NCBI GenBank assembly: GCA_945946665.1
Contig: CAMEWO010000005.1
Span: 38,299-102,298, forward strand
Reading direction: 5' to 3'
DNA length: 64,000 bases
From: an uncultured Eubacterium sp.
Lineage (GTDB): Bacteria; Bacillota; Clostridia; Lachnospirales; Lachnospiraceae
Part shown: positions 8,885-18,040 of the stretch, one piece after another
How the letters are laid out: every line of letters begins with the position of its first letter
Position numbering within the stretch: position 1 is the stretch's first letter
Program-made: the position numbers and the translations under genes
The notes under the pieces: model-generated
What the model saw: only the letters and a program-made list of their open reading frames with translations
Databases searched by the model: none
What the model was told of the DNA's origin: nothing

Positions 8885-10093
8885 TTACAACAAAGAGTCA
8901 AGAGTCTTTCTGACCTCTTTGATGAAATCCTGTGTATTACATGTTACTGGATCTTTAAGTGTTGTGATAAGTGCAAGGTCCTTAGTCATCCTGCCATCTT
9001 CAATTGTCTTAATACATGCCTGCTCCAGCTTATCAGCAAAATCCATAAGTTCAGGAATATTGTCAAGTTCTCCTCTCTTGCGCAGAGCTCCTGTCCAAGC
9101 AAAAATTGTTGCGATTGGGTTAGTTGATGTCTCCTCACCCTTAAGGTGCTTGTAATAATGTCTCTGTACTGTTCCATGAGCAGCCTCATACTCATAATAG
9201 CCATGAGGTGATACAAGAACTGAAGTCATCATTGAAAGAGAACCGAATGCTGTTGCAAGCATATCGCTCATTACGTCTCCATCGTAATTCTTACATGCCC
9301 AGATAAATCCACCCTCTGAACGTACAACTCTGGCAACTGCATCATCAATAAGTGTATAGAAATACTCTATTCCTGCAGCCTTAAACTTATCAGCATATTC
9401 CTTGTCATATATTTCCTGGAAAATATCCTTAAATGTGTGGTCATACTTCTTAGAGATAGTATCCTTGGTACTGAACCAGAGATCCTGCTTGGTTTCAAGT
9501 GCAAATGCAAAACAGCTTCTTGCAAAACTTTCAATAGAATCACATTTGTTATGCATACCCTGGATAATTCCAGGACCCTTAAAGTCAAATATTGTCTCTC
9601 TTGACTCATTGCCATTCTCATCTGTGAATACAAGCTCTGCCTTGCCCTTGCCAGGAATCTTCATCTCCACGCCCTTGTACACATCGCCATAGGCATGTCT
9701 GGCAATTGTAATAGGCTTCTTCCATGTCTTAATGTATGGCTCAATGCCATTTACAATAATTGGAGCACGGAAAACGGTACCATCAAGAATTGCCCTGATT
9801 GTTCCGTTAGGACTCTTGTACATCTCCTTTAAGTTGTACTCTGTCATTCTTGCTGCATTAGGTGTGATTGTGGCACATTTAACAGCAACACCGTACTTCT
9901 TAGTGGCCTCAGCAGAATCAACTGTGACCTGGTCATTAGTTTCATTTCTGTGCTCAAGTCCAAGATCATAATATTCTGTATTAAGATCAATATATGGGAT
10001 AAGAAGTTCATCCTTAATCAATCCCCACAGCACTCTTGTCATCTCGTCTCCATCCATCTCAACCAATGGAGTTGTCATTTTAATTCTGCTCAT
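8885..10093 (-). CDS. icd: Isocitrate dehydrogenase (NADP+), eukaryote-like type
   Basis: 402 residues. It oxidises isocitrate to 2-oxoglutarate. The sequence opens with [10 protein letters not shown] and contains [33 protein letters not shown] and [10 protein letters not shown], the pattern of the homodimeric eukaryotic/mitochondrial subfamily rather than E. coli-type Icd. A-A-H-G-T-V-x-R-H-Y points to NADP. GGTGGTATT precedes the ATG. It is divergent from asnB and, with gltBD in this window, supplies the carbon skeleton for glutamate. No citrate synthase or aconitase gene is nearby. Confidence 0.95.
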   Translation of the reverse strand: MSRIKMTTPLVEMDGDEMTRVLWGLIKDELLIPYIDLNTEYYDLGLEHRNETNDQVTVDSAEATKKYGVAVKCATITPNAARMTEYNLKEMYKSPNGTIRAILDGTVFRAPIIVNGIEPYIKTWKKPITIARHAYGDVYKGVEMKIPGKGKAELVFTDENGNESRETIFDFKGPGIIQGMHNKCDSIESFARSCFAFALETKQDLWFSTKDTISKKYDHTFKDIFQEIYDKEYADKFKAAGIEYFYTLIDDAVARVVRSEGGFIWACKNYDGDVMSDMLATAFGSLSMMTSVLVSPHGYYEYEAAHGTVQRHYYKHLKGEETSTNPIATIFAWTGALRKRGELDNIPELMDFADKLEQACIKTIEDGRMTKDLALITTLKDPVTCNTQDFIKEVRKTLDSLL

Positions 10094-10183
10094 AATACCA
10101 CCTTTTTCCTTTCCAGCTTAGATTAATATTAAAAATTAATGACATAATATCACATATTATTTATCTGGTCAAAGGATATCTTC

Positions 10184-10212
10184 TTGTAAACTGGGTTTCT
10201 GTCTGATATAAT
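10184..10212 (+). promoter_or_regulatory. Sigma-A promoter of asnB
   Basis: TTGTAA (10184-10189), a 17-bp spacer, and a perfect TATAAT (10207-10212) preceded by TG-A, an extended -10. Transcription would start near 10219, giving a ~100-nt leader before asnB. Confidence 0.75.
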
Positions 10213-10263
10213 TCGAGTTTAGAGTTATAATAAATTTAAACGGAGTAATTCGTAATCAGCAGA

Positions 10264-10284
10264 GTGTCAAGAGTCTCTTGACAC
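10264..10284. promoter_or_regulatory. 21-bp inverted repeat in asnB leader
   Basis: GTGTCAAGA (10264-10272) and TCTTGACAC (10276-10284) around GTC form a perfect 9-bp dyad 37 bp before the asnB start and downstream of its predicted transcription start. It could be an operator or an RNA hairpin. No T-box or known riboswitch core is seen in this leader. Confidence 0.55.
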
Positions 10285-10321
10285 TACATTATTAACATAA
10301 GCATATATGGAGGAAATAAGA

Positions 10322-12169
10322 ATGTGTGGATTTGCAGGTTTTACAGGCTATCTTGAGAATGGTAAAGAAGTGCTTACCAGAATGATGGACAGAATCGCCC
10401 ACAGAGGGCCTGACAGTGCAGGGCAGTATATTGATGACAAGGCTTATCTCGGATTCAGAAGACTGAGTATTATTGACCTTGATAATGGAAGCCAGCCCAT
10501 GTTCAATGAGGATAAGAAAATAGTTATTACATTCAATGGTGAAATATATAATCACATGGAGTTAAGACAGGAGCTTATAGCCAAGGGGCATGTCTTTGCC
10601 AACAACTCCGATACAGAGGTTTTAATCCACGCATATGAAGAATATGGTGAAGATATGTTAAACCGTCTCCGTGGCATGTTTGCATTTGTTATCTGGGACA
10701 GCCAGAAGGAAACAATATTTGCAGCAAGAGATTATTTCGGAATCAAGCCTCTGTACTATGCAGTATGCGACGGACAGCTTATATATGCCTCAGAGATTAA
10801 AAGTATCCTTGAGCACCCTGCCTACAAGAAACAGGTTAATACTGTGGCTCTGGAGAACTACCTTACATTCCAGTACTCTGTTCTTGATGAGACATTTTTT
10901 AAAGGAATATATAAGCTCATGCCATCCCACTACCTTACTTTCCACAATGGCGACCTTAACATCAAGCGTTACTGGGAGCCTGTATTTGAACCAGATGACA
11001 GCAAAACTCTTGATGAGTGGGTTGACGACATTGACAATGTTATGAAAGATTCTATTGAACATCACAAAATCAGTGATGTGGAGGTTGGTTCATTCCTTTC
11101 AAGCGGTGTTGATTCAAGCTATGTTGCTGCTACATTTAATGGAGACAAGACATTTACAGTAGGATTTGATTACGAGAAATATAACGAAATCAGCTATGCC
11201 AAGGCATTGTCTGACAAAATCCAGATTGACAACTACAGCAAGCTTGTTTCCAGCGAGGAATACTGGGATGCAATTCCTAAAATCCAGTATCATATGGACG
11301 AGCCGTTAGCTGACCCTGCTGCTATTGCTCTGTACTTTGTAAGCCAGACAGCGGCAAAGCATGTTAAGGTTTCTCTGTCAGGTGAAGGTGCTGACGAATT
11401 CTTTGGCGGATATAATATTTACCATGAGCCTCTTGACCTTGAAAATTTCCAGAAGCTTCCACAGGGCTTAAGAACAGGTCTTGCAAATGCTGCATCTGCC
11501 ATACCATTTAAGTTCAAGGGAAAGAACTATCTTGTAAGGGCAAGCAAGAGTGTTGAGGAGCGTTTCATCGGCAATGCATTCATGTTCAACGAAAAGGAGC
11601 GTGAGAAGCTTCTTAAGAATCCTACAGGAAAATATCCTCACACAGAACTCACAAAGCCTTTCTATGACAAGGTTAAGAATCTGGATGATGTTACTAAGAT
11701 GCAGTACATTGATATTAATTTCTGGCTTATCGGGGATATTCTTCTTAAGGCTGACAAGATGAGCATGGCCCACTCTCTGGAGGTACGTGTTCCATTCCTT
11801 GACAAGGATGTATTCGAAGTAGCAAGGCATATTCCTACAAAATACAAGGTTAACCAGCACAACACCAAGTATGCAATGAGGCTTGCTGCCAACAGATATC
11901 TGCCGGATATGGTTGCTGAGAAGAAGAAGCTGGGATTCCCTGTTCCTATAAGAATCTGGATTAAGGATGAGAAGTACTACAACAGAATTAAGGCGGCATT
12001 TACGAGTGATGCGGCTAAGGAATTCTTTAACACTGATATTCTTGTGCAATATCTTGATGAGCACAAGGAAGGTAAGGCGGATAATTCAAGGAAGATATGG
12101 ACTGTGTATATGTTCCTTGTGTGGTATAACGATTTCTTTGGGGATGGCTATAACGGAAGTGCAGCCTGA
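10322..12169 (+). CDS. asnB: Asparagine synthetase (glutamine-hydrolysing)
   Basis: 615 residues. It makes asparagine from aspartate, ATP and glutamine. The chosen ATG at 10322 gives M-C-G-F-A-G, so removal of Met exposes Cys as the glutaminase nucleophile; GGAGG precedes it. Residues 1 to ~190 form the Ntn-type amidotransferase (R-G-P-D-S, N-G-E-I-Y-N, D-Y-F-G-I-K-P-L-Y). The synthetase half carries the PP-loop S-S-G-V-D-S-S at about residues 258-264 and G-E-G-A-D-E-F-F-G-G-Y. The length is near the 600-630 usual for this type. It stands alone with its own promoter; the stop is followed at once by a large inverted repeat that may end the transcript. Confidence 0.97.
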   Translation: MCGFAGFTGYLENGKEVLTRMMDRIAHRGPDSAGQYIDDKAYLGFRRLSIIDLDNGSQPMFNEDKKIVITFNGEIYNHMELRQELIAKGHVFANNSDTEVLIHAYEEYGEDMLNRLRGMFAFVIWDSQKETIFAARDYFGIKPLYYAVCDGQLIYASEIKSILEHPAYKKQVNTVALENYLTFQYSVLDETFFKGIYKLMPSHYLTFHNGDLNIKRYWEPVFEPDDSKTLDEWVDDIDNVMKDSIEHHKISDVEVGSFLSSGVDSSYVAATFNGDKTFTVGFDYEKYNEISYAKALSDKIQIDNYSKLVSSEEYWDAIPKIQYHMDEPLADPAAIALYFVSQTAAKHVKVSLSGEGADEFFGGYNIYHEPLDLENFQKLPQGLRTGLANAASAIPFKFKGKNYLVRASKSVEERFIGNAFMFNEKEREKLLKNPTGKYPHTELTKPFYDKVKNLDDVTKMQYIDINFWLIGDILLKADKMSMAHSLEVRVPFLDKDVFEVARHIPTKYKVNQHNTKYAMRLAANRYLPDMVAEKKKLGFPVPIRIWIKDEKYYNRIKAAFTSDAAKEFFNTDILVQYLDEHKEGKADNSRKIWTVYMFLVWYNDFFGDGYNGSAA

Positions 12170-12170
12170 G

Positions 12171-12506
12171 GTTTCACCGCACAATTATATGGATTACACT
12201 TAGCCAGTAACTGCCCGGATTATGGCAGCTTAGGCTGTACCCTTAAATAGAAAAAGGTCACGACGAAGAGAATCTAACCGTTGCGACATATATGAATTAC
12301 ACTCGCTTATTTCAACAACTGCCCGACAACTCGCCCCTGACCGGGCCTCAGACATTCGTGCAGTTGTTGGCGAAGTGTAATTCATACATGCCGCAGCGCT
12401 AAGATTTCTTCTAATGTGACCTTTTTCTATTTAAGGGTTCAGCCAATCTGCCATAATCCGTTCAGCTACTGGCCAAGTGTAATCCATATAAATTGTGCAG
12501 TGAAAC
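12171..12506. repeat. 336-bp imperfect inverted repeat (palindromic element)
   Basis: Left arm 12171-12322 and right arm 12360-12506 are reverse complements over about 150 bp with scattered mismatches and short gaps, leaving a ~37-bp tip. Longest matching blocks include the A/T-rich run with AGAAAAAGGTCAC. Each arm carries an outer and an inner copy of ATG(G/A)ATTACACT (12189-12200, 12292-12303, 12374-12385, 12476-12487), so the element is itself built from four related half-sites. No coding frame is credible. It starts two bases after the asnB stop codon, ends 30 bp before the convergent ATPase gene, and fills the whole 366-bp gene gap. No target-site duplication or transposase was found. 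Confidence 0.85.
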
Positions 12507-12535
12507 AGGCTTGGTAAAAAGATTTCATGAAAATA

Positions 12536-13894
12536 CTATAGCATCATCGTCATATATGGAGGGATGCATATAATCCCATCTTTGATAATCAAATTAGCCG
12601 GATGGATAATATAGCTCTCGCCAATACGCTCCTTATATTTTTGTCTAAAACTGTTCAATGAAGTTGTTTTATATCTCTTACCCGATTTGACTTCAATTGG
12701 AAACATCTTATATTTCAACTTGCTGTTATTTGAAATCAGAAAATCTATTTCCATATCATTCCTGTGTTTTTCTTCATTATAATGACTATAAAAATAAAGC
12801 TTATGTCCATTAGCTACCAACATTTGAGCTATCACATTTTCATACAGCATTCCCTCATTGATTTGCAGTTTGCCTGATAATATCTGCTTATACACTTCAT
12901 CCTCAAGCAGTTCATTCTCATCAAAAGCGTGGCTAAGCAATAGGCCTGTATCTCCCATATAGCACTTAACGTAACTTCTGGTTTCATTAAGTGATAGCCC
13001 AACATTGGGATCATTACACAAAAAACATTCATTTGATATCATTGAATCAGACAGCCAGAAAAATGTTTCTTCATATTGTTCTGCACAACTACCATCCTGA
13101 ACCTGTTTAAAGACAACTCTCTTCTCATGCTTGGAAAGGAATCCCGGTATCTGATCATATATAGAAAGCACTTTGCTTCTATATTGTGCCTTTATTTTCA
13201 TAATATCTTCACGATACAGCTTTAAAATATCTCTTTTTTCCTTATCTGCCTCCGTAAAATCTTTTTTATTCTCTACAAAGGACACTACCGGCATTGGCAT
13301 TCCCCCCACAAGCATGTACTGATGAAATACCAGCATTGCCTGGTTATGCATACTTCTTTCTAAAGGCTCTTTCTTCTCAAAACATTCCTTGATATATTTC
13401 ACCAGTAATTCTTCACCCAAAGCAATGGCAAACTCTTCAAAGTCAAGTGGATACATATTGATATGTCTCTCTTCTGACGGAATCACAATATCCTTCACAT
13501 TTTCTTTAATTGATATCAGTGAACCTGTTTCGATATAATCATATCTTCCATCTGCCACCAAATACTTTATTGCGGCTCTTGCTTGTGGAAACATCTGAAC
13601 TTCATCAAAAATAATCAGAGATTTTCTCTCTGTCAGTTTTATTCCAAAATGTGCCTGCAGCAACATAAACAAGGTATCTAAGTCATTTAAATACCTATCA
13701 AAATACATTTCAACTTCCCTGTCTTTTTTTGCAAAGTCAATCATGATATAGCTTTCATACTCATTTTTCCCAAATTCCTCACAAATTGTCGATTTTCCTA
13801 TACGACGTGCGCCTTCCACCATCAATGCTTTTCTTCCATGACTTTCATTTTTCCATTCTAAAAGTTTCTTATATATCTTTCTTTTCAATATCAT
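12536..13894 (-). CDS. AAA+ ATPase with DUF4143-type C-terminus
   Basis: 452 residues. The N-terminal AAA domain has a P-loop G-A-R-R-I-G-K-S-T near residue 27 and Walker B L-I-I-F-D-E-V near 92. The last ~110 residues resemble the DUF4143 region with E-I-D-F-L and E-V-K-S-G-K, spaced like a PD-(D/E)xK nuclease-type core, although nuclease activity has not been shown for this family as far as I know. Such ATPases are common, often in many copies, in anaerobes and archaea and have no clear role. ATG 13894 has GGAGG six bases upstream; the longer frame to 13912 would contain that site. It is a lone gene between two structured non-coding regions, suggesting an acquired cassette. Confidence 0.85.
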   Translation of the reverse strand: MILKRKIYKKLLEWKNESHGRKALMVEGARRIGKSTICEEFGKNEYESYIMIDFAKKDREVEMYFDRYLNDLDTLFMLLQAHFGIKLTERKSLIIFDEVQMFPQARAAIKYLVADGRYDYIETGSLISIKENVKDIVIPSEERHINMYPLDFEEFAIALGEELLVKYIKECFEKKEPLERSMHNQAMLVFHQYMLVGGMPMPVVSFVENKKDFTEADKEKRDILKLYREDIMKIKAQYRSKVLSIYDQIPGFLSKHEKRVVFKQVQDGSCAEQYEETFFWLSDSMISNECFLCNDPNVGLSLNETRSYVKCYMGDTGLLLSHAFDENELLEDEVYKQILSGKLQINEGMLYENVIAQMLVANGHKLYFYSHYNEEKHRNDMEIDFLISNNSKLKYKMFPIEVKSGKRYKTTSLNSFRQKYKERIGESYIIHPANLIIKDGIICIPPYMTMML

Positions 13895-13961
13895 AACTGC
13901 CTCCATAACCATATATAAATCTATTTACAATAATACTCGTATAAAAAATATTTTTTCTTTG

Positions 13962-14057
13962 ATTATACGCACATTTTACAATTATGCGCAAGTATAAAAG
14001 TATATATTTTTAAGATTATGCGCATATATATCATTAGAACATTTTCGATTATGCGCA
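13962..14057. repeat. Iterated ATTATGCGCA motif upstream of ATPase gene
   Basis: ATTATGCGCA occurs exactly at 13981-13990, 14015-14024 and 14048-14057, with a degenerate copy (ATTATACGCA) at 13962. The exact copies are 34 and 33 bp apart, about three helical turns. Two of them continue into GTATAA(A/G)AGTAT. The array lies 70-165 bp upstream of the ATPase start and looks like a multi-site operator. Confidence 0.65.
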
Positions 14058-14142
14058 TGTATAAGAGTATTAATTTGTAGCAGTCATGTAGCAGTCAAGA
14101 AAAGCTCTTTTCAATAATCATTACCAGACTCTGCAACTTTTA

Positions 14143-14252
14143 TGCCACTTTTGTTTTATGTGTGAAAGCTGACATACAGCAAATCCCATACAGCCAGCTT
14201 TAATACATAAAACAAAAAATGGCAGGGTAATCACTTATGGGATTGTCCTGCC
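14143..14252. other. Two adjacent hairpins with complementary loops
   Basis: Hairpin A has arms 14150-14172 and 14196-14218 (21 of 23 positions pair). Hairpin B pairs GGCAGG 14221-14226 with CCTGCC 14247-14252. Loop A contains AATCCCATA (14183-14191) and loop B contains its exact complement TATGGGATT (14236-14244), so a 9-bp loop-loop contact is possible. The outer part of A (TGCCA at 14144) can also compete with B for GGCAGG. The rest of the 383-bp gap holds the ATTATGCGCA array and a short direct repeat GTAGCAGTCA; no gene is seen. Confidence 0.6.
14213..14252 (-). terminator. Terminator of the uxuB transcript
   Basis: On the minus strand GGCAGG...CCTGCC is followed by ATTTTTTG, 26 bp past the uxuB stop. 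This is a standard intrinsic terminator, overlapping the hairpin pair described for this spot. Confidence 0.75.
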
Positions 14253-14277
14253 ACTTTGATAAGGAGAGGTTTTTCAA

Positions 14278-15882
14278 CTATAAATACTTCTTTAATGTTT
14301 CACGAATTGCTCCAACTCCAGCGTTCATTTCAATAAAATACTTTTCTGTCTTCTCTCCAAGTGATGATGCATATAAATCAACACCAAATACCGACTTATT
14401 AGAAAGAATCTCTTTAATTGCAGATACATCGCTGCTTCCGAATTCAACCTTTTCCATAACCGGGCAGAGAACTGAAAGAAGTGGATCTGGACTTAATTCG
14501 AACTTCTCACCCTGGTCATTAATTCCCATGAGATAACGAAGCCATCCTGCAAATACAAGTGGAATATATGTTAAAGAATCAACATCTAATTCCTCTGACT
14601 TCATATATGCCTTAATTGTTTCACCATAACGGATAGCCAGTTTCTGGGAAGTATCTGTTGCAATTCTTTGTGGTGTATCTGGCATAAATGGATTAGGAAT
14701 ACGCTTATTAACCACCTGATCTATGAAATCTTTTGGGGAAATAATCTTAGGATCAACAACAACTGGTAATCCTTCAAGATATCCGATCTTATTAACAAGA
14801 GCACTCAATTCTGGATCCTGCATCTCCTTAGAGATTAGAGTATATCCAAGTAAGCATCCAAATACCGCAAGAGCTGTATGCAGTGGATTTAAGCATGTAC
14901 ATACCTTCATCTTTTCAACCTGGTCTACAGTTTCTCTCTTCGTAAATATGAATCCGCCTTTCTCCAATGCCTCTCTGCCATTAGGGAAAGAATCTTCTAT
15001 AACAAGATATTCACACTCTTCGGCATTAACAAATGGAGCAACATAAGTATTCTTAGAAGTAACAACTGGCTCTAACTCTGTTCCCCAATCAGGAATTAAC
15101 ATCTCTTCAACCTTCTTGTCAGGTCTTGGAGTAATCTTATCAATCATGGTCCATGGGAAGCTGACTTTACTTTCATCTTCAACATAAGCCAGAAATCCCT
15201 TCTCAATTAAACCGGCACTCTCCCATTCCTTTGCAAATGCAACCATGGCAGCTTTTAACTTATCACCATTATGTGAACAGTTATCCATACTGACCATAGC
15301 GATTGGAAGCTTTCCAGCAACAAATCTTGCATATAAAAGGGATGCAACCTTTCCAATATAACTTTCAGGTTTTTCTGGACCATTTTTTAAATCTACCTGG
15401 ACACCAGGAAGAGTTTCGCCCTTGCCATCTACAAGGCTGTAACCTTTTTCTGTAATTGTAAATGTTGCCATCTGAAGAGATTTCTTAGCGAATATCTCTT
15501 TTAATCTTCCATATTCCTCAGTATTATCACTATCCAGTCTTAATGATTCAACAACACTTCCTACTACATTCTTCTCAATCGTTCCATCTGCCTTTAATGT
15601 AACAACAATACCTAAATCATCATGTGGACGATTCATTTTCTCTATAATCTCATAATCATAGCCTTCTGCTACAATAATACCACGGTCAAGTTCTCCGCTA
15701 TTAAGCAGATTCTGAACAACATTAGCCTGGAAAGCACGGAATATATTGCCCGCTCCAAAATGAATCCAGAAAGGATTCTCCTTAGTATTCTTAGTTACCT
15801 GTTCACGATTATACTCTGGAACACCATACCCAAGTGTCTTTAATTCATCTAAATTCTCAATCCCCGCATTTGTTAACTTCAT
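14278..15882 (-). CDS. uxuB: D-fructuronate reductase (mannonate oxidoreductase)
   Basis: 534 residues of the mannitol dehydrogenase family. It reduces D-fructuronate to D-mannonate with NADH. Seen: nucleotide-binding W-I-H-F-G-A-G-N-I-F-R-A near residues 40-51, S-M-D-N-C-S-H-N-G-D-K as the substrate-site signature, and a C-terminal helical domain with L-N-x-x-H-T-A-L. Family homologues act on mannitol, tagaturonate or fructuronate; the adjacent uxuA makes fructuronate the best choice. ATG 15882 is preferred because GGAGG lies six bases upstream; a longer frame begins at 15894. It is the last gene of the hexuronate operon, with a terminator after it. Confidence 0.88.
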   Translation of the reverse strand: MKLTNAGIENLDELKTLGYGVPEYNREQVTKNTKENPFWIHFGAGNIFRAFQANVVQNLLNSGELDRGIIVAEGYDYEIIEKMNRPHDDLGIVVTLKADGTIEKNVVGSVVESLRLDSDNTEEYGRLKEIFAKKSLQMATFTITEKGYSLVDGKGETLPGVQVDLKNGPEKPESYIGKVASLLYARFVAGKLPIAMVSMDNCSHNGDKLKAAMVAFAKEWESAGLIEKGFLAYVEDESKVSFPWTMIDKITPRPDKKVEEMLIPDWGTELEPVVTSKNTYVAPFVNAEECEYLVIEDSFPNGREALEKGGFIFTKRETVDQVEKMKVCTCLNPLHTALAVFGCLLGYTLISKEMQDPELSALVNKIGYLEGLPVVVDPKIISPKDFIDQVVNKRIPNPFMPDTPQRIATDTSQKLAIRYGETIKAYMKSEELDVDSLTYIPLVFAGWLRYLMGINDQGEKFELSPDPLLSVLCPVMEKVEFGSSDVSAIKEILSNKSVFGVDLYASSLGEKTEKYFIEMNAGVGAIRETLKKYL

Positions 15883-15902
15883 AGTAACCTCCACAATAAA
15901 AA

Positions 15903-16979
15903 CTACAGTCCTCTTGTCTGTGACTTCTCAATTGCCTCCCAGAGTCCATTAAGGTAAGTTGCACCAAGAGCTCTGTCATATAAGCCATATCCTGGCATAG
16001 CAACCTCATCCCAGATCATACGACCATGATCAGGACGGATTGGACCATCAAATCCAATGTCATATAATGCTTTCATAATCTCATACATGTCAAATGTACC
16101 ATCAGATGAAAGATGTGCCGCCTCCTCGAAATCTGTTGGTGAATTAAACTTAAGGTTACGAACATGAGCAAAATGAATTCTTCCCTTTAATGAACGAATC
16201 ATGTCTGGAAGATCATTTTCAAGGTTAGTTCCATATGAACCTGAACAGAATGTAACACCATTATGTGGGTTATCTACCATCTTCATCATTCTTAAGATAT
16301 TTTCCTTATTGATGATAATTCTTGGTAATCCAAATACACTCCACGCCGGATCATCTGGATGAATTGCCATATTGATATCATACTTATCACATACTGGCAT
16401 TATTCTTTCAAGGAAATACTTGAGATTCTCAAATAACTTCTCATCATCAACATCTTTGTACATCTCGAATAATTCTTTAACTCTTGCCATACGCTCTGGC
16501 TCCCAGCCCGGCATAACAAAACCATTCATATCACTTCCAATTGAGTTAAACATCTCTTCTGGCTTGATTTTATCAACTGCTTCCTGGGTATATGCAAGTA
16601 CTGTAGAACCATCTGGTCTCATACGGGCAAGCTCTGTTCTTGTCCAGTCAAATACAGGCATGAAGTTGTAACATACCATGTGAATACCAGCTTTACCTAA
16701 TCTTTCAAGTGTTGTTATATAATTATCTATGTACTGTTCACGATCTGGAGAGCCAATCTTTATTGCATCATGAATATTAACACTTTCAATACCTGCAACT
16801 TTAAGTCCGGCAGCCTCAACCTCATCAATCATTGCTTTGATGTCTGCTTCTTCCCATACTTCACCAGGCATAGTATCGTATAATGTTGTAATTACACCTT
16901 TTACGCCTGGAATCTGTCTAATCTGTTTTAAAGTAACAGAATCATGCTTACTTCCATACCATCTTAATGTCATTTCCAT
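15903..16979 (-). CDS. uxuA: Mannonate dehydratase
   Basis: 358 residues. It dehydrates D-mannonate to 2-keto-3-deoxygluconate. A TIM-barrel with M-T-L-R-W-Y-G at the start, A-I-H-P-D-D-P, C-S-G-S-Y-G, H-F-A-H-V-R-N and R-P-D-H-G, all standard UxuA metal and substrate segments. AGGAGG lies ten bases before the ATG. It is 20 bp upstream of uxuB in transcription order and 21 bp downstream of the solute-binding gene. The 2-keto-3-deoxygluconate kinase and aldolase that would finish the pathway, and the uronate isomerase that would start it, are not in this window. Confidence 0.95.
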   Translation of the reverse strand: MEMTLRWYGSKHDSVTLKQIRQIPGVKGVITTLYDTMPGEVWEEADIKAMIDEVEAAGLKVAGIESVNIHDAIKIGSPDREQYIDNYITTLERLGKAGIHMVCYNFMPVFDWTRTELARMRPDGSTVLAYTQEAVDKIKPEEMFNSIGSDMNGFVMPGWEPERMARVKELFEMYKDVDDEKLFENLKYFLERIMPVCDKYDINMAIHPDDPAWSVFGLPRIIINKENILRMMKMVDNPHNGVTFCSGSYGTNLENDLPDMIRSLKGRIHFAHVRNLKFNSPTDFEEAAHLSSDGTFDMYEIMKALYDIGFDGPIRPDHGRMIWDEVAMPGYGLYDRALGATYLNGLWEAIEKSQTRGL

Positions 16980-17000
16980 AATAAAACGTCCTCCTAAGAA

Positions 17001-18014
17001 TTATTTATTTTGACCAACCTGTATAATTTGATCAATAATATCTCTATATTTAACACAATACTTTGGATACAATTCACTTAATGCAACTTTAAATGTCTCT
17101 TTTTCCTCCAATGTTAATTCATTAATCACACAGCCATATTCTTTAGCTGTCTGTTTTGCTTTCTTCTCTGTCTCCTGCCACAAATCATACTCATACGCTG
17201 CAGAAAGTCTGGCACATTCCATAATTATTTTCTGGTCCTGAGCCGTAAGCTTATTCCATGTATGCTCTGAACATATCTGCATCTCTGGAATACGGACATG
17301 TTCATCCTCACTGTAATATCCCGCAACTTTATAATGTCCTGTAGATATATAAGATGGCCAGTTATTCTCCGCTCCATCAATCATTCCACGCTCAATTGCT
17401 GAATATATATCAGCAAAGCTGGCATTATAGTATTGTGCCCCCAACTCAGTCACAATATCGTTCATATATGTTGATTCCTGTACACGAATCGTCATATCCT
17501 TTAAATCATCTGGTTCAGTAATTGATTTTCTGGTATTATAGAAACTTCTTGCACCTGCATCGTACCATGACAAGCCTTTTAGATGTTGTTCCTCCACTAA
17601 AGATAAAAACTTATCTCCTATAGGACTGTATAACACATTCCACATATGCTGTGAATCATTATACAGATATGGCATCTGTAACACATTCATCTCAGGAATA
17701 CTGTCAGATATCTGTGCAATAGATATTCTTGCAAAATCTATGCCTCCATATTGCATCTGGCTGATAACTTCTTTTTCGCTTCCCAGCTCAGCGCTATGTT
17801 TTATAAGAATCTTAATTCTTCCATTAGTTTTTTCCCACACTAATTCACTAAATTTCAAAGCAGCTTTTGTTGTCGGATAGTCTTCAGATTGATTCTCAGC
17901 ATATGTAAAAACATACACCGGTGCCTTAGCACTTTTTAACTGTACATACCGTATTACAGCTAAAATAGCAATCGCGGCAATCACAAAAAAAACATATACA
18001 CTTTTCTTTTTCAT
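17001..18014 (-). CDS. DctP-type TRAP solute-binding protein, probably sensory
   Basis: About 337 residues. The DctP fold is clear: A-L-K-F-S-E-L, G-S-E-K-E-V-I-S-Q-M-Q-Y-G, an R-V-Q-E-S segment in place of the usual R-V-x-x-s carboxylate-binding arginine motif, and A-E-N-N-W-P. The N-terminus has a hydrophobic helix (residues about 4-22) without a lipobox cysteine, so it may stay membrane-anchored. It lies between the response regulator and uxuA, while a separate lipoprotein DctP (22769) is beside the permeases. I infer that this copy presents ligand to the neighbouring kinase. The start is ATG 18014 with a weak GGTGAT; 18026 is the alternative. Confidence 0.8.
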   Translation of the reverse strand: MKKKSVYVFFVIAAIAILAVIRYVQLKSAKAPVYVFTYAENQSEDYPTTKAALKFSELVWEKTNGRIKILIKHSAELGSEKEVISQMQYGGIDFARISIAQISDSIPEMNVLQMPYLYNDSQHMWNVLYSPIGDKFLSLVEEQHLKGLSWYDAGARSFYNTRKSITEPDDLKDMTIRVQESTYMNDIVTELGAQYYNASFADIYSAIERGMIDGAENNWPSYISTGHYKVAGYYSEDEHVRIPEMQICSEHTWNKLTAQDQKIIMECARLSAAYEYDLWQETEKKAKQTAKEYGCVINELTLEEKETFKVALSELYPKYCVKYRDIIDQIIQVGQNK

Positions 18015-18040
18015 ACAAATCACCATTCGTACCAGTTATT

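Noticed and set aside
10213..10321. T-box leader before asnB
   Set aside because: No T-box core and no specifier stem; the leader is only ~100 nt with one simple dyad.
12171..12506. Insertion sequence or CRISPR-like repeat
   Set aside because: No transposase, no target duplication, and no regular spacer pattern; only nested inverted repeats.
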